Source: Bolinopsis microptera
Lineage: Eukaryota > Ctenophora > Tentaculata > Lobata > Bolinopsidae
Direction: 5' to 3'
Assembly: GCF_026151205.1 (NCBI RefSeq)
Contig: NC_087075.1
Coordinates: 16,196,752 to 16,260,751 of the forward strand
DNA length: 64,000 nt
Within the stretch, counting starts at the first letter, position 1. Each line of letters starts with the position of its first letter. The position numbers were made by a program, and so were the translations under genes. Positions 33,032 to 42,089 of this stretch are shown here, piece by piece. The notes beneath the pieces were generated by a model. That model made no database searches and was not told where the DNA came from. It worked only from the letters and a program-made list of their open reading frames with translations.

Positions 33032-35935
33032 CTCCATAGATCGTATACATTTCATAACCCACTGCATCCATTTACAGATGATACCCGTAAATATCTGTTT
33101 CAACACAGCTCGGTGCGATATAAACCTACATCCAACACTAAACAAAATGTATAATTATCCTCATGTTATGTTGAATATCTTGACCACAACTCGTTCGAGA
33201 CGTTGAAGAGTCATTAGGCAGTCTCGCCACTGCTTCATATTTCTCATGGGGTCAAGTTATGTGTTGTTATATGTATGTAAACCCCATTGTTAGTGTGGAA
33301 TTGTTTGAATTTGTAGACGCGCGGAGTAAATATTTTTACATTCCTCGTTTCGTAAAACATTAATATAGGGAGAGTGACAGTCAACATGAAATTGCTTAAA
33401 TCTTAAATAGCAAAAATCTTGATAATGTTTAAATATATAGGTCCCAAAAATGATCTCTGGAGATAATTAACAGTTCGAAATCGATATGTCAGATTGTCAG
33501 AATAGTTGTATTAAGCATCAATTAAATAAATTAAATTAAACAGCAACAGAGTGAGTTGATAATGCTGTTCTGGGATTAACATATTCCAATCAGTACACAT
33601 TTACCAATAGTTTTTATATCTTCATACATCAGTGATGTTGTAGGTTTACTACCTACTGATGTGGACTTTGGCGAAGTATATTTTTGACACGTGACAGTTC
33701 GGACGCAACATTTTAGGTGCGGTAATATTTTGCAAATAGTGCGAATCTGCATCTGTCTAAACTCTAAATGTTTTTATGTGCGGCAAATTTTGAGACAAAA
33801 ACACCGCAATTGAGCTCAGAGCTGACCAATTCGTCAAATTTGCAAACTTTAGGCACTCTCAGGTTTGATTATTCAACAGCGTAGCTGAAATTGTTCAGGA
33901 AGAAGGGTCGGTTTTTGGTCAAATTTTAGTGTTTTTTGCCGGGGGCCGGGATCAGGTACTAAGTTCTGTAAATCTGTACGTGACGTCGACTAAGTGTAAT
34001 TTTGGAATTTTTCAAAAGACCCACCCATCCCCTGGCCTTTGCACTTGCAGTACCAACTTTTTTTCAGATAATAATTCAGACACCCACCCCCTTAAGAGAA
34101 ATTACGGTACTAACTGTGTCTTGGTATATAAAATAAGATACCCCCTAAGTACCATGTACTAACTGTTTTTCTGGGAAATGAGCAGCAGACCCACCACTTA
34201 GTACAAAAGTACTAACTGTGTTTTGAAAGAAAATATGACCCACCACCCCAACGTCACGTCCAGTACTAAGTGCATGATCCCCCTGTAAAGTCGAACTTAA
34301 GGGTTTTTTACAATACGTGTTGAACTAGGGGTACCTTTCTGAAAATTTTAGATTTATAATTTTAGATTTAAGATTTTATTTAATTTAATATATTAATATT
34401 TAATTTAATTCTAGAATTACCATCACAGAAGGTTTTACATTTAGATGGATAAATGGGGCTAGTTGACGAGCATAATTTATGCAGAGTATTCAATAGTGTG
34501 TAGAAGCTAAAACTAAGTCCGGAAAACTGTAATATTTTCTAACTATAAATATAATTACATTATTATATAAGATCATTCGGCCTCTTTACCCTCTTTTGTT
34601 TCTTCATAAAATATCGATAATATTAAAAGTTGCTGCATTAATTACGGTGGATCTTGTCATCTGATTTGTAAAAGTAATCCTTATTTCCGATGTTACGTCA
34701 TGAAAATCGTTTGACCCTAACCATAGTAATTGTAGGCATTTCGATCTTATCTCATTATAAACAACGGTACCAATTACACAAATATAATGGAACAAATATC
34801 AGCTGATGGTGCGAAAAATTGCGGTCAATAGTGCGATTCCGTATCCACCGCACATGTTTAATGTTGCTCAACAATATAGTCTATTTTGTATAGCCTTCAT
34901 GTCTTAGAGGTCAAATTCCACTCGTTATTTAGAAAACAAGCTTTGGAAAACATATCATTTACATTTTCTTCGCTGACAAGTCTGTCTAGAACAATTTAAA
35001 AATTCCTCGCCAAGTTCTTTAGTATTTTAACATTTATCATAATTCAATCACTTTCAACATAACCTTCGTTTAGAATGAGGTTAACTTGGTTAGCAGTTCC
35101 AACTACAGTTGAAGTAGATACCAGATAAGATGTGGGATGCTGATAGCCAGGTTTGCTTGCTCGCCGTGGTGCATTTAGAAAACTAAAAATTCTTAAGAAT
35201 TTCTTCAAGATCTTAATTTTGTGACCCATCGGCATCTATTTATGACTTAACCTATCATGATTATGTAATTGGTTTTTGGAGAAAATTCTCAATTTGTCGA
35301 CATATTCAAATTTTGAGTGTAAGACGCACAGATCTTTTTATGGAAAATACCCTAACCATAGATCTATTTAATTTCATTATTATGGAATGCTGGAATGCTA
35401 GATTTCTGCAGGAAACGTACAAAATACCGCCTGATCATTGGGCCTACGCCGTACTTTACTCTTGTCTCTTTTCCATAAACCCGTCCCCAAACTCTTTTGA
35501 TTTTTCCTAGTTTGATTTTTCGCATGTTGTTGGTTGGTTTAACGACCCTAAGATAATGATATTTCATATTACTCTAGAGTCTAGTCTCTAATATGTTTAT
35601 GTTTTTTACATGAGTTCCGATGATTATCTAAGTCGAGTTGAGCTGCTTGTTAAAAATACTTTCGTGATAGCCACAATTTAGTTTGTTTACCAACGAAAAC
35701 GGATTAAGTATATTAGTGCACGTGACAGCGGACCAGCGGTAAGGAAATCAGCTGACACGTGTCAACACATGCACATTGCACATGTCAATTAGTTCCACCT
35801 CCGCACTACACCCAATAAAGTTACTTTCACATTTTGATTTAATAAAGGTGGTCGACCATCATGCGGGGCATCAGTCATCCAACTTTGGAAGACGCATTAA
35901 CGATATTAACCCCAAAATCAATGTAGAAACATAAG
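33032..35935. other. Intergenic sequence between the giant transposon and gene C
   Basis: No gene recognised. At about 33945-34290 the ends GGGATCAGGTACTAAG...GTACGTGACGT and ACGTCACGTCCAGTACTTAG-like...GATCCCCC mirror each other, with GTACTAACTGTGT repeated inside. This may be a degenerate fold-back element. Confidence 0.45.
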
Positions 35936-37263
35936 ATGGCTGAAAGAAGCGTGCCCGGATTGATTTTATCAGTGGTTGCGACTATCCTTCTCCTTATCCC
36001 GCTATGTCTGTGGAATGTTAAAGAATCTGTCGTCCTTGTGAGTTATTTAAAAAAGCAAAATCAGATTGAGTTTTGAAATTCCTCCATGTCACATAGTACT
36101 AAACCATTTTTTGATACCTTAAGAAGAGCGTGTTCATTGTTAAAAGATAATGAAATTCCTAAGGTCCTTATAGCATTCCTGGCTGTTGGACTGTGTTCTA
36201 TCATTAGACTACTCGTCGTACTCAACGCAAATGGCAAGTACTCTTTTATAACATCATGTATAAGATAGATTTAGACATGTCTTTCTATATTTAAAGTATA
36301 GCTTTACATACTAATTACGAACTGTTAACCTAATAAATTAACAACTTTTAACTTAATAAATTGACAATGCTTATTTCCTGTCAGGCACGGAGATAGGAGT
36401 CATCAATGACAGTGAGAACTTTCATAATATTATAATGATTAGAACTAAAATATAGCTCAGCCAGGAGTGGAATCGTTCTATTCATACTAATTCCAATAGA
36501 CTACAGCTCACGTTGTTCAAATATACGATGAATGAAAATAAATTAATAAATTATTGTTGTTAATAATAATACATATTTGTTACATGTTTGTTATTTCAGA
36601 TAAGAAGATGGTTAACATGCTCGTCGTTGCAATCGCGGCAATTTCTGGTAAGTTTACCTGACTTAACAGTGTAAAAGTTTAGGGCAGAAATAAAAAGAAT
36701 GAACAAGGATTGAAGTTTAACCAACTACTTGATCAACTACTTGATCAGACCGATTCACCGATACATGTGCATACGTCATCTGGGAGCCGCCAGTTGAGCA
36801 ATTGCTCTCTGACTCGTGGGTTGAAAACATCGTGTACAGCACTTCGTGAGTAGTACAGTACTTCACAACGATAATCCGCCTCCCCAACCAAATATCTTAG
36901 AATTGAAAATTGGTATGTACCTATACAGCTATACGGACACCACACACCTTCTGTTTTCTTTTTCACAATTTCTAATTATCGGTATTTAGTAATATACAGT
37001 ATTCACTAAATACTAATAAAAAATTACTAATTATTAATTACTGATTACTAATTACTAATTACTAATTTCTGCTAATTTCAGGTTTGTGTGCCTTTATTGC
37101 CTTCATCTGGTTGACTGTTGATATAGCGGAATACAATAGCAGCCCATACTCTAGTTTCTTTAGCTACAATGCGACATTCTATTTCGGATACGGGTGTGTA
37201 GTTGCCTCTGTTGTTGCAAGCATTGGTAACATTGGGCTAGGATTTCTTGATACGCGTGTGTAG
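35936..37263 (+). CDS. Tetraspan membrane protein C (diverged paralogue)
   Basis: Five exons give 142 aa: 35936-36037, 36164-36233, 36385-36411, 36600-36647 and 37082-37263. Phases are 0, 1, 1, 1. Exon 2 (70 nt) and exon 4 (48 nt) match A, B and D exactly; exon 3 is one codon shorter (27 nt). Intron 2 has a GC donor (AATG|GCAAGT), a known minor class. The protein starts MAERSVPGLILSVVATILLL and has four hydrophobic segments. The TM3-TM4 loop AEYNSSPYSSFFSYNATFYF contains two N-glycosylation sequons (NSS, NAT), which suggests this loop is extracellular or lumenal. The tail is GLGFLDTRV; its TAG lies at the start of the second copy of a 62-bp tandem repeat that begins within the last exon. Function is unknown. 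Confidence 0.8.
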
Positions 37264-37446
37264 TTGCTTCTGTTGTTGCAAGCATTGGTAACATTGGGCT
37301 AGGATTTCTTGATACGCGTGTGTAGTTGCTTCTGTTGTTGCAAGCATTGGTAACATTGGGCTAGGATTTCTTGATACGCGTGTGTAGTTGCTTCTGTTGT
37401 TGCAAGCATTGGTAACATTGGGCTAGGATTTCTTGATACGCGTGAA
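37195..37446. repeat. 62-bp tandem repeat, 4 copies, beginning in the last exon of gene C
   Basis: The unit contains TAGTTGCTTCTGTTGTTGCA and ends GATACGCGTGTG; stops recur at 37261, 37323 and 37385. Copy 1 encodes the TM4 end of protein C. Because 62 is not a multiple of 3, the second copy is read out of frame and supplies the stop codon. Confidence 0.95.
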
Positions 37447-37474
37447 TAGTACAATGCTTCCTGCGATTCCTGGA

Positions 37475-37710
37475 ACACGTGCTGAAACACGTGCTGAAAC
37501 ACGTGCTGGAACACGTGCTGGAACACGTGCTGGAACACGTGCTGGAACACGTGCTGGAACACGTGCTGGAACACGTGCTGGAACACGTGCTGGAACGCGT
37601 GCTGGAACACGTGCTGGAACACGTGCTGGAACACGTGCTGGAACACGTGCTGGAACACGTGCTGCAACACGTGCTGGAACACGTGCTGGAACACGTGCTG
37701 AAACACGTGT
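37475..37710. repeat. 12-bp minisatellite (ACACGTGCTGGA)n
   Basis: About 18-19 copies, with GAA, GCA and GCG variants at the ends. Open frames on both strands here are by-products of a unit divisible by 3. Confidence 0.95.
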
Positions 37711-38473
37711 TGTGGAATCCTGTAATATGCTCAATTTAACTTGTAATAATAGCATGGACAAACTCTTTACTTTTAGTTAGGATAGGATGACTATTAGGTT
37801 TATAATTATATTACTATCGTATTTAAATAACATAGTGGGGTAGTCAGACATACTATGTTACATAGTGAAACATCACGTGGGGTTCTGTTTATATGTTGGG
37901 TAATAACAATAGAATTTATAAACAGTATGTTTTTTGTAGGTTTCGAATTTTTATGCTTTACTGAGTTTGTGTTGCAAAAGAATAATACATTTTGAATATA
38001 TCTTGAATTTCTTAAATACATCTCTGTCGTGAATTTATAAATATTTGATTAAATATTGTGTGTTTATGTTTAGTATTAGTAGAAGTATATTTACTGTTTA
38101 GTTGTATGAGTGACATTATGTCGAAATTAGTTCTTTTAAAATCAGAAGGCTGTTTTTGTAATTTTATGTAATCGAATTGAAATGATAGACTCGGAAATTG
38201 AGTAGAGCGATGTTGATGTTTAAGCTCAAGGTATCAAAGTTGTGCGGTCACTTTCGAATTATGCAAATAAAGTGTATACCTGGGATAAAATCTAATATGT
38301 AATGTATTTCAGATTCATTAATTAGAGTCACACCAACTATTTTCTCTCGGATATAATAAACTAAACGCTCCATCTTAAAACAATCCTGAACAAGCCCTGT
38401 AGGGAGGACAAGATTTTACGCTCGTTGTGTACTTGTGTAGTTTCTTTTATCGGCCGGCAGGCGCGGGCACGCT
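37711..38473. other. Intergenic sequence
   Basis: AT-rich, with no gene seen. Confidence 0.5.
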
Positions 38474-38481
38474 TTAGGAAC

Positions 38482-38630
38482 CAGGGACAAAAGAAAATCG
38501 CGATCATTTTGCCCAAAAATCTCGATACCGCGATTTTTAACAGACTAAACATAAGACTATACATAAAATTTGTCGCAAATAATAGGAAAAATCGAAATTC
38601 CGCACATGCTGCGATTTCCTTTTGTCTCTG
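38482..38630. mobile_element. 149-bp hAT-type MITE
   Basis: Ends CAGGGACAAAAGAAAATCGCG-like and CAGAGACAAAAGGAAATCGC (complement) are flanked by an exact 8-bp TSD, TTAGGAAC, at 38474-38481 and 38631-38638. Its ends match those of the 2-kb hAT-like element at 40052, so both probably use the same transposase. No coding capacity. Confidence 0.92.
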
Positions 38631-38638
38631 TTAGGAAC

Positions 38639-40043
38639 CCGTGTTTCTCTAAAGTGGTGTCGAATGCTTTACTGACCAAAAGGCCGTTATAAAACATTCG
38701 ACCCAACCAAAAAAGTTTCAAAAGCACGCTTTATGAACGATAGTAGATTTTGGCAAAATAGCGAAAATAGTACTCCAACAGTTCAAGCGTTTCAGTTAAA
38801 ACTTAAAATTGTATATAGATGGCATTCGTATGTTTCGTATGTTTCGTCGCCAGTTTATACTCAAGTTTCAATACCGTTGGCAAGGGTGAAACACAATTTT
38901 CCTTCAGTAATAGCGCCAAGAAGAGAGCTCGTAGAACACGTGACCACATCAGCCGCCCACTCATGTCACGTGATCTGTATGATATAGTAATACCAACCAG
39001 TTTCAGGGTTATCCGGTTTCAGGGTCGTTACTCAGACGAAGGACAAAACGTGGCCATCTGTTACAATCCTAGCAACGTAGACACGTGGTATCCTAGTAAC
39101 GTGGTAAATACAAACAATAAGTTAGAAACGTAACTTTACACATAAAGTTCATTATCTATATTTCAGATGATCTAACTACATAATATAATGAAGTAGGTAA
39201 ATGTAATCCTCATCCAAAAACAGTAAAGTGCAAAAAATACAAACCAACTTGCAACTGTTAATTTTATAGATACCTATAATAGAGTTAGTGTCACGTGATA
39301 CAAACCAAAATATACCACGTGGTCCCCCGTGAAGATCACGTGACCTGCACCTGGAACTGTTCTTATACACTCAAACTGTCCGACTGAGCAATATGATCAC
39401 TCAATATTTCAGGTTTTAATTTAGATCTCGCCAGTCGCCACATCTATTGGTTCCAGTAGTTCTTTGATTTGATAATGGAATTTTCAAATGTTCGATTCAT
39501 GTCTACAATGTTATAAGCAGACGTGGGTTGGTTCATTTAATAAATCGCTCAGAAAACTCACTAGCAGCCTCACGAAAATGTCTCACTTACTTTTATACGG
39601 AACTTTGTTCGTTGCGATTACATTATTTAACGATATTTTAATGTTTTTACTTTTACCAGTTACTACCGCCCTTTTTCATGGTCTCAATTATTTACACGCG
39701 CTTAAGTTGTTAGGTTTAATTGGTCATTCCTAATAATTGATAAGATCTATTATCTCCCCTACTGTTATGTGTCGACGAAGCTATTAAGGGTCCTGACCCA
39801 GTAATATTTCAACACCGTTGAGAAGTTGGGTCATGACTCAAATGAGGGAATTAACTTGTAATTTAAGAATTTAATGATCTAATAGTCTGCTGAACAGTCG
39901 AATATGTTTGATCGTCGTTTTTATTTATTATTCACTTTGCTAAATCCATACCTCGTTGAATTAATATGTACATCTCCTGATAAAACCGAAAAACAACTTA
40001 AGAGAAAAAATCAACCCCAAATAGTGGAAAGGTCAAGTACCGA
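38639..40043. other. Intergenic sequence with CACGTG palindromes
   Basis: TCACGTGA or CACGTG occurs at 38937, 38967, 39291, 39318 and 39347, the last three forming an inverted arrangement. An open frame at 38819-39133 (104 codons) has no recognisable features. No supported gene. Confidence 0.45.
39578..39733 (+). CDS. Possible 51-aa hydrophobic ORF
   Basis: ATG at 39578 opens MSHLLLYGTLFVAITLFNDI and continues with a second hydrophobic run. It lies between tetraspan genes C and D, but it shows neither their exon structure nor their sequence. It may be chance in AT-rich DNA. Confidence 0.2.
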   Translation: MSHLLLYGTLFVAITLFNDILMFLLLPVTTALFHGLNYLHALKLLGLIGHS

Positions 40044-40212
40044 GTAGTGACCAGGGACAAAAGGATTTCGCGGCATGTACGAAACCGCGAAATTTCCCTT
40101 TCTCCGCGACAAATCGCGATTTTTTACGTTTTCCGCGACAGACCGCGAAATCTCCCATTCTCCGCGACAAATCGCGATTTTTTCAGTTTTTCGCGAAAAA
40201 TCGCGCATTTTC

Positions 40213-40335
40213 CTTTAAATCTGAAGACCAAATTTGTGCATTATCTTTTAAATCTGGGGACCAAATTTGCGCATTTTCCTTAAAATCTGAGGACCAAGTT
40301 TGCGTATTTTCCATAAAATCTGCGGGCCAAATGTC
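40213..40335. repeat. ~35-bp tandem repeat, about 3.5 copies
   Basis: The unit is of the form TTTTCCTTAAAATCTGAGGA followed by CCAAATTTGCGCA. Inside the hAT-like element. Confidence 0.8.
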
Positions 40336-40402
40336 ACGTTTTCTACAAGTATATGAAACCAATCACATTTTCAGCCTTCCGTGAGTTCTGATTGTAGGTA
40401 CA

Positions 40403-41015
40403 TTCTCGATACATATAACATACCTCTGAAAGTGAAGGCGGAGCTCCCGCTTCCGAGCTCATATTGCGAAAGGCCAGGGAGGCCTGTCTTCCGAGATCGC
40501 ATTACAAGGGGAGCCCTCGAGTCCAATATCGTGTATCGAAGGGTATGTGTGACCTTTGAAAAACGAAAAAAATTTTTCGGCTCATAATGATCAGGGTAGC
40601 ATGAAACATGAACAAAAGTAGTTTCCAGAAAAACTTTGAAAAAATTTTGACTTAGAAAATTTTCGGTCCGAGTCATTCTCGATACATACATCTGAAGGCG
40701 GATCTCCCGCTTCCGAGCTCATATTGCGAAGGGGAGGCCTGCCTTCTGAGATCGCATTACAAGGGGAGCCCTCGAGTCCAATATCGTGTATCGAAGGGTA
40801 TGTGTGACTTTTGAAAACCGAAAAAATATTTTTGGGTCATAATGATCAGGGTAGCATGAAACATGAACAAAAGTAGTTTCCAGAAAAACTTTGAAAAAAT
40901 TTTGACTTAGAAAATTTTCTGTCCGAGTCATTCTCGATACGTACATCTGAAGGCGGAGCTCCCGCTTCCGAGCTCGTATTAATGCGAAGGGGAGGTCTGA
41001 CTTCCGAGATCGTAT
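40403..41015. repeat. ~265-bp tandem repeat, about 2.4 copies
   Basis: Copies begin ATTCTCGATAC at about 40402, 40676 and 40930. They carry GGCGGAGCTCCCGCTTCCGA, GGGAGCCCTCGAGTCCAATA and GTAGCATGAAACATGAACAA. The unit length drifts between 254 and 274 bp. Reverse-strand frames here repeat the same peptide and are not genes. Confidence 0.9.
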
Positions 41016-41024
41016 ATGGAAGTT

Positions 41025-41222
41025 GACCAGTAGACATATAAAACTTGACCAGACGACATAAAGTTGACCAGTAGACATATAAAACTTGACCAGACGACAT
41101 AAAGTTGACCAAACGACATATAAAACTTGACCAAACGACATAAAGTTGACCAGACGACATAAAGTTGACCAGTAGACATAAAAAACTTGACCAAACGACA
41201 TAAAGTTGACCAGAAGACATAC
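41025..41222. repeat. 18-19-bp tandem repeat (GTTGACCAGACGACATAAA)
   Basis: About ten copies alternating CAGTAGACATATAAAACTTGAC-like and CAGACGACATAAAGTTGAC-like variants. Confidence 0.9.
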
Positions 41223-41248
41223 AATGGATTAGGAAATCGAACAGTAGG

Positions 41249-41811
41249 TTAAATCAGTGTTGTTATTGAATCGTCACTTGTCAGATATTTCGTCATCGAT
41301 AACGTCATCGTTATTTGCTTGGTATTGTAAGTGACGTGCAGCCGATGTCTTTTCTTATGTTTCTCTAGACTGTTAGGGCTTCTGTCCGGATGGTTGTGGG
41401 GCCGTTGAAACTTAGAAGAAGACTTCTGTTCTTGTCTGTGGTAATGGTGGCAGGACAATTTCCATTCCTCGCGTGGTATTGGTTACATCTGTAACTGATG
41501 TTGTTTTTCAGCTCCGATCGTTGCTGAAACAGGTTGTCTTCGTGAACAACCATGGGCTTACCACGGGATGTGGTTAAAACTTCAAGAAGGTTCGTGCAAG
41601 GGACTGGGGAAAGGATGTCGTCAAGGTTTATATAAACTTCGAGGGGTAGAGGTTCGATGCTAGGTAGGGATAGAGGAATAGGATTGAGAAGGTCGTAGTA
41701 TTCCATTGCTATCGTTGTGAATTGCAGATGGTCGAATGATGATGTCTCCTGTCGTCTGTTGAAAGTTATATAGTATTGATAACGAGATTCGTCATACAGT
41801 ACGTATGACAT
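41249..41811 (-). pseudogene. FLYWCH-type zinc-finger protein fragment, frameshifted
   Basis: The minus-strand frame from 41811 (148 codons) ends in a FLYWCH-like domain: TTSRGKPMVVHEDNLF (about residues 80-95), then YRCNQYHARNGNCPA with C109 and C119. The two zinc-binding histidines follow only in another frame (FQRPHNHPDRSPNSLEK, about 41365-41420), so a frameshift lies around 41410-41430. The full C...C...H-x-H set exists but not in one frame. FLYWCH modules bind DNA and occur in MULE-related transposases and host regulators. Here the gene sits inside a hAT-like element, which suggests capture. The first 75 residues (acidic, proline-rich) are not recognised. A sequencing indel could explain the break. 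Confidence 0.7.
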
Positions 41812-42089
41812 CCTGTATCACATCATATGATGATATCACATCCTCATGGGACATGAGCCGATCAAATAGAATAGTCAAAGAATATGTGAACTCTAACTAA
41901 GCACTGTAAATACATTATTTTTTGCCGCGAATTCGCCGCGATTTTTCGATTTGTTGCCGCGAATATGCCGCGATTTTCGGAATTCCCGCCGCGAAATAGC
42001 CGCGAATTAGCCTAGTTTGGCTTGTCGCGGTGCCGCGATTTTTGGCCAAAATTACCGCGAAATCCTTTTGTCCCTGGTAGTGACTAGTG

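Larger units (their letters stand above)
40052..42076. mobile_element. 2,025-bp hAT-like element carrying a FLYWCH gene fragment
   Basis: TIR CAGGGACAAAAGGATTTCGC occurs at the left end and its exact complement at the right end. An 8-bp TSD, GTAGTGAC, is present at 40044-40051 and 42077-42084. A CAGGG start with 8-bp TSD is the hAT hallmark. Subterminal regions (40070-40210, 41920-42060) are dense in CCGCGA and TCGCGATTTTT repeats, as hAT ends often are. The interior is not a transposase: it holds a 35-bp repeat, a ~265-bp repeat, an 18-bp repeat and a broken FLYWCH-domain gene. It is therefore non-autonomous with captured sequence. It ends 5 bp before the TSD-proximal start codon region of tetraspan gene D. 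Confidence 0.92.

Noticed and set aside
37299..37780. Long FQHV, ARVP, GTRA and EHVL repeat proteins
   Set aside because: All are readings of the 12-bp minisatellite, open in many frames because the unit is divisible by 3.
38819..39133. 104-codon frame starting MAFVCFVCFVAS
   Set aside because: Hydrophobic start, but low-complexity and no domain, splice or paralogue support. It contains CACGTG palindromes that fit non-coding repeats better.
40719..41224. Overlapping 81-160-codon minus-strand frames
   Set aside because: They read the 265-bp and 18-bp tandem repeats inside the hAT-like element; peptides such as YVVWSSFICLLVNF repeat across frames.
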